A stretch of DNA of 64,000 nt from Arcanobacterium sp. S3PF19. GTDB lineage: Bacteria; Actinomycetota; Actinomycetes; Actinomycetales; Actinomycetaceae. This document shows positions 45,527 to 54,800 of the stretch, piece after piece. Under the pieces are notes generated by a model, which was not told the origin of the DNA, did not search any database, and saw nothing but the letters and a program-made list of their open reading frames with translations. Each line of letters starts with the position of its first letter. The first letter of the stretch is position 1. The stretch covers positions 149,019-213,018 of the forward strand of contig NZ_JRMX01000005.1 of NCBI RefSeq assembly GCF_000758825.1, read 5' to 3'. The position numbers were made by a program, and so were the translations under genes.

Positions 45527-48247
45527 CTATTTTCCGCTGCGCCGCGTTTTTCCGCGTTTCGCTTTTATTCCGATCAGTCCGATCAGAGCCGAGCCGAGCG
45601 CGGCTAAGCCGAGTTTCGCATCCGCGCTTCCCGTATCCGACAGCCTGTTTGTTTTCGCTCTGTGCTTTGCGCACGAAGCGGCAGAGCACAGGGAGTCGGA
45701 TGCCGAAGCGGACTGTGCTGCGTTACCCGTGCCCGCACTGCCCGGCGCGGTCAAAGACCCGGATACATGCGGAGTAACGGAAGGTGTTACCCGCGCAGGC
45801 GGATTCGGCACAGGAGCCGGCGGAGTTACCGGCGGATTCGGCACAGGCGCCGGAGGGTTTGGAGAAGGGCTCGGAGGATTTGGCACAGGTGCCGGAGGAT
45901 TAATCGGCGAGGAAGGCGTCAGCTCTGTCCAGGGCATAATGGTGACGGTCTTCGGATTGCCGAGTTCACCGGTATCCGGATTGACCTCGTACGTGACGGT
46001 AATGGTTTTCTTCCCTTCCCGGGTCACCTGCACGTTGCCGATACTGACAACTTTGTTAACGGCGGCCACGGCCACGGTTTTGGTCCCGTCCACAGTTTTG
46101 GTCAGACCGTTTTGCGGGTCTACCTTATATGTGACTGAAGTGGTTTCCGTGCCGTTTTTGCCGCCCTCTTCCCTGCGCTCGCCATACGCAAGAGTGCTAT
46201 CTGCCTTGTAAACCGTTTTGAAGGTAAGGGATTTTTTCGTTACCTTCACATTGCCGACACCGATTTTTATCTCGGTTGCGGGAGTGGTTACTTTCTCCTG
46301 CGTAGACTGCACTTCTTGGGTGAGGCCTGTTTTGGGGTCGACTCTGTATGTTGTAATAATCGTCTTTTTCCCAATGGAACCCCCGTTTTTGGCTGCTGTT
46401 TCCCCGTAAACCGAGGCCGGATCCGCCTCATACACGGTTTTGGGGGAAATATCCTGAACTTCCTCCTTGGTATTGCCAACCTGCATTACGGTGTCCGTAG
46501 CGGGCACGGTCTTTGTGCTCTGCCCGTCAATTTCATCTGTCAGACCCCGGTCAGGATCCACTTTATACGTCACAACCGTTGTTTTCCTGCCTTTGGCACC
46601 GACCGTCACGAGCATAAGCGCAGTGTAGGGGATGTTGCCCGGCACGTATTTGGTATCCGGATCGATTTCTTCCACCGTAACGTTTTTATTCCCGACGCGC
46701 GTCTTGCCGTTGCGCACCGGTTTTGTAACGACGGTGGAAACGGCGTTTTCATCCCACTTTCCGTTCACTACTTTTCCGGTAAGCACTTTCTGCTCTCCGT
46801 CTTGGGGCCGGGAATCCACTGCCGTGCTTCGGTAGTCAAGATTTGGATCTGCCTCGTATTTCATCTTGCCTTTAATGGTCTGCACACTTGTCGCCGGCAG
46901 ATAATAATTTCCGAAAAGTGCCGTCGGCGAAGCGTCTGCGCCGGGTTCCGTTTCCGGAATCGGGTCCGCATCCGGGCTAATTTCCGGATGCTGCGCGCGA
47001 AGCCTGTTCGCTTCTTCCCGCAACGCCCGCATCAGCTGTGGTTTTACCACTGCCATTGCATCATTCGAGGCCGGTTTTGTCTGATCCGTTTCCCCGGTTG
47101 CCGGGTCAATGCGCGAATCGTATACGGCAGGAAGCTCCACTTCCGCAACTCCGCCCTTATAAAACAGCTTTACCTTCCTGTAGAATTTGTATTTTTCGGT
47201 CTTTGCTTTCTCCAGCAAAGTTGCATTGTCCGTGATCAGAAGATGTCTGCTCGGACCGGTAAACTTCCTCAGAGTGGGATTCCAAAAAGTCAGAATAGAA
47301 CCGTTGGCCGGATCATTCACAAGTTTTGCAATCGGATTTTCCTGCCCGGCGGGATCTGCCGGCGTCCAGTTGTTGGCAATCAGCACGCCGCGGAAAGAAT
47401 TAAACATATTCTTCACATCGGCAGAGTTTTTAAACTTCTTATTGCTGAAATCGAGCACGAAACTGTCGTCTTCGTCGCCCACGCCGGAAAACATCAGATC
47501 AAGTTTGTCGGTGTTCGATATATCCCATTTGGAAAGATCGAGTTTCCCTTTCAGCTGGGAAGCCAGGTTAAACATCTTTTCCATATTCGTCACGCCGGAC
47601 GTATCCCAATTCCCGATACCTTTGATATACTGCAGTCTATTGGCGTTCTTGCTGTAGTTCTGCATAAAGAACGTCGCCAGATTCTTCGCAAATCTGATGC
47701 TCAGATTATCGGTAACATTAATGCTTTGGCCATGCATCTGGTAAAACAGGGTATCGTTCGCGCTCGGCTCCGTGGAGTCGAAAATGTAAACGCGTTTCTC
47801 GAAACGGATGGGGAAACCGTCGTCGAGATCGTTAAAAATGAGCTTCCTTCTTATTGCGGTGAAATCGTCTTTCTTATTCGCAAGCGAATAGGAAATAACG
47901 CCCTCCTCGGCGCCGTCCTTGGGCCGGATGACGGCCTCTTTTTTTATTGTGTCGATATAAACTTCGCACCCGGGAAGATTTTCGGCTTCCTCTTTCGTCA
48001 TGGAGAGGCGTTCGGCCGCAAGACCCGCATCGGCATTTGCTCCCGTGTTCCCCGCAGCTGCCGATGCGCTGTTTGCGCCGGCATTATGGGACGCGGCTTT
48101 GACGGCCGACACTGCCGCCGGCATTTTCACGTCCGCGGCGGCGTATGCCGCGGCGGTCGGCACACCGCCGGCAGCCGCAATGGCGGTTACGCATATTCCC
48201 GCGCTTAAAGGAATAAAAATACTGCGTTTGTTTTCACTGTTTTTCAA
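45527..48247 (-). CDS. Wall-anchored surface protein with BspA-like and G5-like repeats
   Basis: 906 residues. A signal peptide (IFIPLSAGICVTAIAAAGGVPTAAAYA) is followed by a region with the BspA/DUF285 leucine-rich motif (IGNWDTSGVTNMEKMF, then DLSKWDISNTDKL, about 210-255). About four G5-like modules follow (roughly 470-780), each with YEADP..YGE and TYKVDP..GLT cores. Then come a Pro/Asn repeat (PAPVPNPP units), a Ser/Ala spacer and a C-terminal sorting signal: LSDTG, hydrophobic helix, basic tail KAKRGKTRRSGK. Pro of LPXTG is replaced by Ser. It is probably an adhesin displayed by sortase. It ends directly against panD. Confidence 0.82.
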   Translation of the reverse strand: MKNSENKRSIFIPLSAGICVTAIAAAGGVPTAAAYAAADVKMPAAVSAVKAASHNAGANSASAAAGNTGANADAGLAAERLSMTKEEAENLPGCEVYIDTIKKEAVIRPKDGAEEGVISYSLANKKDDFTAIRRKLIFNDLDDGFPIRFEKRVYIFDSTEPSANDTLFYQMHGQSINVTDNLSIRFAKNLATFFMQNYSKNANRLQYIKGIGNWDTSGVTNMEKMFNLASQLKGKLDLSKWDISNTDKLDLMFSGVGDEDDSFVLDFSNKKFKNSADVKNMFNSFRGVLIANNWTPADPAGQENPIAKLVNDPANGSILTFWNPTLRKFTGPSRHLLITDNATLLEKAKTEKYKFYRKVKLFYKGGVAEVELPAVYDSRIDPATGETDQTKPASNDAMAVVKPQLMRALREEANRLRAQHPEISPDADPIPETEPGADASPTALFGNYYLPATSVQTIKGKMKYEADPNLDYRSTAVDSRPQDGEQKVLTGKVVNGKWDENAVSTVVTKPVRNGKTRVGNKNVTVEEIDPDTKYVPGNIPYTALMLVTVGAKGRKTTVVTYKVDPDRGLTDEIDGQSTKTVPATDTVMQVGNTKEEVQDISPKTVYEADPASVYGETAAKNGGSIGKKTIITTYRVDPKTGLTQEVQSTQEKVTTPATEIKIGVGNVKVTKKSLTFKTVYKADSTLAYGERREEGGKNGTETTSVTYKVDPQNGLTKTVDGTKTVAVAAVNKVVSIGNVQVTREGKKTITVTYEVNPDTGELGNPKTVTIMPWTELTPSSPINPPAPVPNPPSPSPNPPAPVPNPPVTPPAPVPNPPARVTPSVTPHVSGSLTAPGSAGTGNAAQSASASDSLCSAASCAKHRAKTNRLSDTGSADAKLGLAALGSALIGLIGIKAKRGKTRRSGK

Positions 48248-48336
48248 AGCATTCCTTTCGCTGCAAATACTTATTTACACACGGAACTTCCGCACGTGCC
48301 GCAGACGCGCCGGCGGATATCCCCTGCCGCCGCTGC

Positions 48337-48342
48337 CATTAT
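48337..48342 (-). promoter_or_regulatory. -10 box TATAAT upstream of the BspA/G5 gene
   Basis: A perfect TATAAT on the minus strand about 90 bases before the start codon, inside the gap after the short pilin gene. No clear TTGACA is found at the right distance. Confidence 0.4.
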
Positions 48343-48386
48343 ATTCCCTCTGCCGCGGGCAAAAAACACAAAATCCGTTTTTATAT

Positions 48387-49163
48387 TTAATTACACACCC
48401 GGCCGCCGCGGTTTTCGTTTCTGCGCCGTCTGCCCCCGAGAATCAAAATTCCCGCCCAGAGCAAAGCGGCGGCAAGCAGCGCACTTCCCGCTGCCATCGC
48501 GCCCGTCACCGCCATTTTGGACAGCGTTCCTCTTCCCGGCGCCGGGGCAGTGCGCGGAGACGCAGGATTCGGCGAAGGGCCGGGCGCGGGTGTTTCTTCG
48601 GGCATCATTTTCGGAGTGACTTCCGTGTTGAAATTCCACGTATGCAGATTCGCATTCCCCGTGGGAACGGTGATTAAAAACGGCTGGATGCGCGGGTATT
48701 TGTGGGAGGTGTCGGCTGGTTTGCAGTCGCTGACCAGGTAAAGGCCGACCGGCAGGTTGGAAAAAACAACTTTTCCGCTACCGTCGGCAGCCATGGTTTT
48801 CGCAGTTTCCAGTCCGTTGTTTTTTGCCTCGGAAACGCTCATGCGCCGGATCCGCTCCCAGTCGGCGCCCACAAGGTTCACGCCTTTTACTCTGCTGATC
48901 TGAATTATCTGCCCTGCCACGGGACCGACCGGCAGCTGCCCGGCGGCGGGTTCGTCGAAAGGATTGCCGCCTGTTTTTGTGATATGCAGTTTTCCCACGG
49001 CCGCAGGGTCGATCGCGGCCGTGTTCAGACCGGTTATGTCGCCCGTCACCACTTCGGATTTGGCGGACCGGCCCGTTTCCGCCGCCCACGCGGTCACCGG
49101 AATCAGGCTGAGCGCAGTCAGTATCCACAGACCCGCCTTCAGTCTGCGCCTTATGCCCTTCAC
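48387..49163 (-). CDS. Short pilin-like surface protein (isolated N-terminal pilin domain)
   Basis: 258 residues from a GTG (49163) with SD GGGAGG, overlapping the sortase stop as GTGA. After a signal peptide (LWILTALSLIPVTAWAAE) comes one domain resembling the N-terminal domain of class C pilins: KLHITKTG, NLPVGLYLVSDCKP, QPFLITVPTGN and WNFNTEVTPKM. The last matches the pilin motif WxxxVxVYPK in spacing and retains its Lys. A Pro-rich spacer leads to a C-terminal hydrophobic helix and RRRR tail. The sorting motif is degenerate (MAVTG). It may be a pilus base or minor subunit. Confidence 0.75.
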   Translation of the reverse strand: MKGIRRRLKAGLWILTALSLIPVTAWAAETGRSAKSEVVTGDITGLNTAAIDPAAVGKLHITKTGGNPFDEPAAGQLPVGPVAGQIIQISRVKGVNLVGADWERIRRMSVSEAKNNGLETAKTMAADGSGKVVFSNLPVGLYLVSDCKPADTSHKYPRIQPFLITVPTGNANLHTWNFNTEVTPKMMPEETPAPGPSPNPASPRTAPAPGRGTLSKMAVTGAMAAGSALLAAALLWAGILILGGRRRRNENRGGRVCN

Positions 49164-50065
49164 TGTGTCCTCCCTGTTGTTTTTTGCCCGCGGCGCTGCT
49201 TTCGCAGCCACATCGCCAGGATAAAAGCCGCCAAACAGGCAATGCAGATAACAATTATCACCCACCACGGCCATTGCAGTCTTCCCACACCGAAGGGATT
49301 GCCGCTGTCCATCGGCACTCTGATTCCCGTCACCAGCAGGCGGTGACTGTTAATCCCGTAAGGTGTGCAGGTAATAATCGTCAGCAGATCCAGATCTTTT
49401 TGCACCTGCAGAGTTTTTACCTGCTCGGGGCGGACCACTCTGATCCATTTCACCCTGTATTTCAGTTTTTGCCCTGCCACCTGCACATAGATCGCGTCCC
49501 CGATTTCCATCCGGGTCAGATTGTCCAGCAAAGTGGCAGTGGAAAGACCTGTATGCCCGGTCAGTACCGCATGGGTGCTTTTCCCGCCGACGGGCAGCGA
49601 GGAGCCGTACAGATGTCCGATTCCCCGCTCCAGCGTTTCGGGCTGGGTTCCGTGGTATATGGGCAGATCCACCTTGGCTTTCGGGACCACAAGTCTTCCC
49701 ATCTCCGGCAGCACACTCAGCTCTTTCAGGTAAAGCTGATAAGGATTGTTGTTTTTTGCCACGCGCGCCAGCCAGGGGTCCAAAATCGGAGCCCCGGGAG
49801 TGTGCCGGTTATATTCCTGTGCCGCTTTATAGGATGCGGAGAGCTGTTCCCGCTTGATATGTTTTTCCGCTTTGGAGTATTCGTAGGCGATTTTCAGCTG
49901 GCGGGCATTGTTCCACTGCGTTGCCACTACCGGGTAGAGCAGCACGACAATGCCCGCCACAGCCAAAATTACGGGAATAAGAGTGGAGCGGCGCCCGCGG
50001 GCGGGGCGGTTATCCACACGCCCCCGGTGCGCAGGCACTTTTCCGATTTGTTCTTTTTTCCGCAA
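49160..50065 (-). CDS. srtC: Class C (pilin-polymerising) sortase
   Basis: 301 residues from a TTG behind AGGTG. An N-terminal membrane helix (LIPVILAVAGIVVLLYPVV), the class C lid (ILDPWLARV, DPW) at about residue 95, the catalytic His in LTGHTG, Cys in ITCTPYGINSHRLLV with Arg a few residues on, and a C-terminal membrane helix (WWVIIVICIACLAAFILAMWL) are all visible. It joins pilin subunits through the pilin-motif Lys. It is encoded immediately downstream of the major pilin and upstream of the short pilin. Confidence 0.94.
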   Translation of the reverse strand: MRKKEQIGKVPAHRGRVDNRPARGRRSTLIPVILAVAGIVVLLYPVVATQWNNARQLKIAYEYSKAEKHIKREQLSASYKAAQEYNRHTPGAPILDPWLARVAKNNNPYQLYLKELSVLPEMGRLVVPKAKVDLPIYHGTQPETLERGIGHLYGSSLPVGGKSTHAVLTGHTGLSTATLLDNLTRMEIGDAIYVQVAGQKLKYRVKWIRVVRPEQVKTLQVQKDLDLLTIITCTPYGINSHRLLVTGIRVPMDSGNPFGVGRLQWPWWVIIVICIACLAAFILAMWLRKQRRGQKTTGRTQ

Positions 50066-50115
50066 TGTTCACCTTTGTATCGGTGCGGGGCATGATGCCC
50101 CGCACCGCTTCGTTT

Positions 50116-51651
50116 TTAGTTTTCCGCCTGTGCGCGGTTGCGGCGGGCGTAGTAGTATGCGCCGCCAAACAGACCCGCTGCCACGATCAGGAACAGCGCG
50201 ATGCCCGCACCACCCGTGAGCGGAAGCTTGGAAAGAATACTGTCGCTCTTCAGCGTGTTCGTATACGTCACTTCCACCACCGGGTTATTGGGCTGATCTT
50301 CGTTCGCTTTCTTCACCGCTTCCTTGGTAAAGTCCACCTTGGCCACGGAGCCGCCCAGTTCGTAGCCTTCGGGAGCCTTCGTCTGCTTAATACACAGGGG
50401 CTTTCCGGCTGCGATCGGCCCGGTTTCCGTTCCAGCTTTCACGCCGGTATACAGCGGGTCACCTGCTGCGACGGGCTTGTCGTCCGTGCTTTTCTTACCG
50501 CAGGAATAGATGTCAAATTCGGCGTTCTTGCTGTTCAGATCGGTACCGCTGCCGTCTTTGTTCATGATCTTGACTTTCGCCATCTGATCTTTGGGGTGAT
50601 CTTGTTCTTCCGTGGTGTTGCCGCCGTTTTCACCCTTCTTCGAGTCCCAGTTGTACGAGGCTTTGTTCTCGATAACCCAGTTCGATGCGGCTTTCGTCCA
50701 CACGGCGTCATTCTCGGGAGCCACGGTTCCGCTCAGCGTGACGACTACGGACTTACCCATCTTTTCCTTCAGCTTTGCCAGGCCTGCAGCGGTAAATTTG
50801 ATGCCGTAATCCCCGGTGTTAAGAACTTCATAGGTGTCTGTACCCATTTCTTCTTTGTTGGCGCCGTCAAGGATTTCTACCTTTTCGATCTTCGAATTAG
50901 TCGAGTCTACTTTCAGTGCCTCCGAAGGCTTATCCGTGATCTGATAGACAGTGAACTCGTTGTCTCCTTTTTTCAGCGTGGGAATCGGGGAGCTGATTTC
51001 GAATTTCATCTTCGAACCGGGCTTAATCACTGTGTTTGCGTCCGTTATATCCTTCTTGGTGATCTTGCCGGCTTTGCCGTTCTTCGGATACACCGTTACC
51101 TTATCCATCCATTTCCCGGTGTCTTTGTCGGTCAGCGGAATCAGGATCAGAGCGGGGATCGCCGACAGATATCCGTTCGGCGCAACCGTCTGCGTCAGGC
51201 GGTACAGGCCGGGCTTAACCGTAAATGTGGCTTTGCCTTCCCCGTTCAGCTCCTGCGTCAAAGCCGTGAAATCTGTATCCGGCGTAAAAGTATCCGCGGT
51301 TGCCGCTGTGGCATTGTTGTAGCCGCTTACGGTGCTCACGTCATATTTGCCTTTTTCCAGCTTAAAAGTACCGGAAGGCAGCTTTTTCGCGGTGTCGAAT
51401 TTACCTTCTTTTCCGTCGGCGGCCGTGCCCTGCCCGTTTTCGTTCAGCTGCGGCTCAACCGAGATTGTGTAGTTTTTATTCATGTCAATCGCGGCGCTTG
51501 ATACCGGAGTTTGGCGGACGGGAGAACGAGGGGTGGCAAAAGCGGATAAGGTGCCCGCGGTTCCTGTTGCCACAAGACCGAGCGCGACCATGCCCGTGGC
51601 CGCGGCCGCGGCCACAGCCTTTCTCAGCCTGTCTCTGCCTGCTGTAAACAT
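50116..51651 (-). CDS. Major pilin subunit (SpaH/FimA-type)
   Basis: 511 residues, SD GAGGTAAAA. Signal peptide, then the N-terminal domain ending in the pilin motif WMDKVTVYPKN (Lys about 190), two Ig-like domains and the C-terminal sorting signal LPLTG, hydrophobic helix, RRNRAQ tail. The E-box appears as IKQTKAPEGY: the usual Glu of ETxAPxGY is Gln here, which bears on whether the last domain can form its isopeptide bond. GLYRLTQTVAPNGY is a related N-domain segment. It should be polymerised by the adjacent sortase. Confidence 0.92.
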   Translation of the reverse strand: MFTAGRDRLRKAVAAAAATGMVALGLVATGTAGTLSAFATPRSPVRQTPVSSAAIDMNKNYTISVEPQLNENGQGTAADGKEGKFDTAKKLPSGTFKLEKGKYDVSTVSGYNNATAATADTFTPDTDFTALTQELNGEGKATFTVKPGLYRLTQTVAPNGYLSAIPALILIPLTDKDTGKWMDKVTVYPKNGKAGKITKKDITDANTVIKPGSKMKFEISSPIPTLKKGDNEFTVYQITDKPSEALKVDSTNSKIEKVEILDGANKEEMGTDTYEVLNTGDYGIKFTAAGLAKLKEKMGKSVVVTLSGTVAPENDAVWTKAASNWVIENKASYNWDSKKGENGGNTTEEQDHPKDQMAKVKIMNKDGSGTDLNSKNAEFDIYSCGKKSTDDKPVAAGDPLYTGVKAGTETGPIAAGKPLCIKQTKAPEGYELGGSVAKVDFTKEAVKKANEDQPNNPVVEVTYTNTLKSDSILSKLPLTGGAGIALFLIVAAGLFGGAYYYARRNRAQAEN

Positions 51652-51819
51652 TTTTACCTCTTCGTGTAGTGGTTATTAACGGTTTGATATATCTTTAACG
51701 TTTCGTATTTGGAATCTGCGTATTTAACTCACCGCCTCCGGTTATCCCGGATCCTCGGCGCGGCGCAGACATCTTTGGCGCGATAGAATCCACCACCAAC
51801 GCCCCGATACCCGCACGGC

Positions 51820-51846
51820 CGGCAGACGCGGCAGACACGGCAGATG
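51820..51846. repeat. Three 9-bp tandem repeats in the pilin leader
   Basis: CGGCAGACG, CGGCAGACA and CGGCAGATG follow one another between the tip adhesin stop and the pilin gene. The rest of the 203-base gap (51652-51854) is AT-rich toward the pilin start and contains GTTAA twice around GATATATC, a possible promoter. Confidence 0.6.
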
Positions 51847-51854
51847 AAATATCT

Positions 51855-54800
51855 TCATTCCCGCCTCCTACGCCACATCGTCACTGCAGATGCGCCGATC
51901 AGACAGATCCCCGTCAGCAGCACCCACGGAAGATAACCGCCCGTTTTCGGAAGGCTGCCAAAGGTCACGTCGGCCAGCTCAATCTGCCAGGCAGGTATTT
52001 CGCCGGTCGGCGCGTAAGCCGCCACCAAACCCGAACTGCCGGTTTCCGTGCTGAGCTTCACTGCGGTGTCGCCTTCCGGTTTTTGCCCGGTGGGGGGCTC
52101 CAAAGCAATGTCGAACTTCCATGTGAAGGGGAACTGCTCTCCCGCATTTTTTCCGGCAGCGGTGTTCGTCACCAAATAGCTGCCCGGAGCCAACTCCGTC
52201 TGCGACTCGAAAACGCCGGCACTCACGGGTTTAAGCTCTATTTCACTTCCGAACGGATGCTGCCCACTCCCGGCAACAAACATCTTAAAGCCCGCGTCCT
52301 CCACCACGGGCCTGCCGTGAGGTTTGCCGGTTTTATAGATCCGCACCTTGGTTCCGTTTATGTAAACGGAATACAGCACGGCTCCCCGCTTCGTATCATC
52401 GTTCAAAGTCACTTTGAAGTCAGAGTCGGTGAGCGTAACTTTCGTGTTGATATTCGAAAAATAGCCTTTCTTCGGCTGCTGTTCGGGTGCATCCGGCGCT
52501 TTGGGCGCGTCCGGCGGTTCGGGCACGTCCGGGAGATCCTGCCCCCAGGGCACCCAGTTCGCCGCCACTTTCAGGTGCCGTATCTGCGATGTATCCGGCT
52601 TCGTTCCCGTTATTTCACAGACCGTGCCGATAGGCATACTCGGCAGTGTCGCAAATTTTCCGCGCACCTGCGGATCGAGCGTACCGGTCAGCGGCGGATA
52701 TTTTCCTCCCGGATATTCACTGCCGGGCGGCACGGGCAGACCGGTCTGCGGGTAGGTGCAGGCATAGCCGTAACTGTATGTGTGCTCTGCGGGGAGCACG
52801 TCGTCGCGGCGCGGTCCGTCTACCGCGGTAGCGATCTGATATTTCACATTCGGCACGAAATACAAATCGCGGAACGTCAAAACGGCGGCATTGTTTTCGT
52901 CCGTCTCTTCCAAACCTACCGGTTTCACATTCAGTACGCCCGGAGTCGTCTGCTTTCCGGCGGAAGCGCTCTGATCTTCCCTGCCCCTGATCCGAAGCAC
53001 GGACCCGGGCACCAAAGACAGTTTCGGATATGCCGTCAGCGGATCTTTTCCGGCCAGGTTCTCATGGCTGATCTCGCACTCGGAAGTTGCGGGCACAAAA
53101 TTTCCTCCCGCCGCGCCCGAGAGCAGCGAAATCCCGCCGTCCGCCGGCAGATCCATGCTGCCCTCGTACACCCGCGGTTTCAGGCTTTGATCCGCGGGAT
53201 TTCTGTCTTTCAGATATTTGTCCGTGCATCGGTAGTGAGCCCGGTATCCCACCGCGGCATTGGCAGTCAGCGCCTTTCCGAAAGACGTATACATATCCGT
53301 GCTGTCTTTGGGTATTTCCTGCACAACTTTCAGATTTGCCGCGCCGCGGTCAAAACGGTTCTCAATTTGGAAGACGCTTTGTTTCTGCGCTTCCCGGGCG
53401 TTGTTTACCAAATCCGGGTGCACAACAAAACCGAGAATCTGCTTGTCGCCGTCCTGCAGCATCAGATTTGAATCGTCTTTCGTCTGCGAATTCTGCCCGC
53501 CGTTGTAGGCAAACAGATTCTTCAGTCCGTCTGCGCCCGCAGTCAGTGTCGGCTGACCGGGGTCTTTGGCGATCGTGGTCAGAACATGGGCGTCAAATTC
53601 CGGGAACTTCTGTTCGCTCAGCACGCAGCGGTAATTGACGGGTATCAGCTGACTGCCCGTCACGTCTTCCCACACTCCGGGCCGGGTTTCCTTAAAACTG
53701 AAATCAACCTTCGTGATCGCGGCCGCGCTGGAAGGCTTGGCAATCCCGTCTCTGCCGGCCACCGGCGGCGGCACACAGTAAAGACGCGCTTTAAACGTTT
53801 TCCCCTTAACCAGTTCCGCGCCGTTCCCCGTGTTTTTCAGGCTTACTCTAACCTGTGTCTTCTGGAACGCATAGTTATTCCATGTAACCATCGTGCCCGC
53901 AAAGTTTTCCGGCAGTGTATCGGGAACAACCGGATTTCGGGGTTTTCCGTCCTTGTCTGCGGGGTTGTCCCTCTTGGCGTTGTAATACCTGTTTGCCCGG
54001 GCGGGAACGTCGCGCGGCAGCAGCACCGTGGATTTTACCGTCGCTCCCTCGTCGGCCGGGCGGCACTTATCCGAGGAGGATTCACAGATGCTTTCCGGTT
54101 CCCGCGAACGGTAACCGTCGGCTATCGCCCAGTAGTGATCCCAAACGGTATTTTTCTCATTTGCCGATTCGGGCGTCTCGGTCAGGGTGCATGCCGCACC
54201 CGCGGGCAGCGCATCCACCGTGTTCCATTCGCCCTGCTGAAAACGTCCTATTTCGGCACTTCCCGCAGGCTGCAGCTTCTGCAGCCGTTCGCGAAGATCG
54301 TCGCCGAACGTAGCCTGCGCATCCGCAACCTCGCCGGCAGCCGGATTGGCAATTCTGTTAATCTTGCGCGGAGCGGGGATGCCGATCTTCTTTCCGTTCA
54401 GCTTACAGCTCCACTGCACTTCAAACTGCCTGTCGGCGGAAATAATCGTCACGCCCTCGCCGCCGACCTTCTTTTTCACGTTAAAAGAAGCCAGCTGCAT
54501 CCGGTAGTCCCGGTTCAAAGTGATGTTTTTGGCGGTATCGGAAGTCCATTCGTACGTATATCCGAGACCTTCTTCCGGTTCGTCGCCGGAGCCGCTGCCC
54601 GGTCCGGCTGCGGGAGCGGGGGCAACAGCCACGGAAACTGCCCTGGCCTGCACGCCGTTCCAGCGCACTTCCTTCATATCGGCTCCGGGAACTTTCAGGG
54701 CGTCCGCCAAAGCTTTCGCTTTACACCGCCAGCCTGCAGGAACAGACACACTGCTCTGCGCTCCCCCGTTGGACAGCTGCAGCAGCTGGGTGACTTCGGA

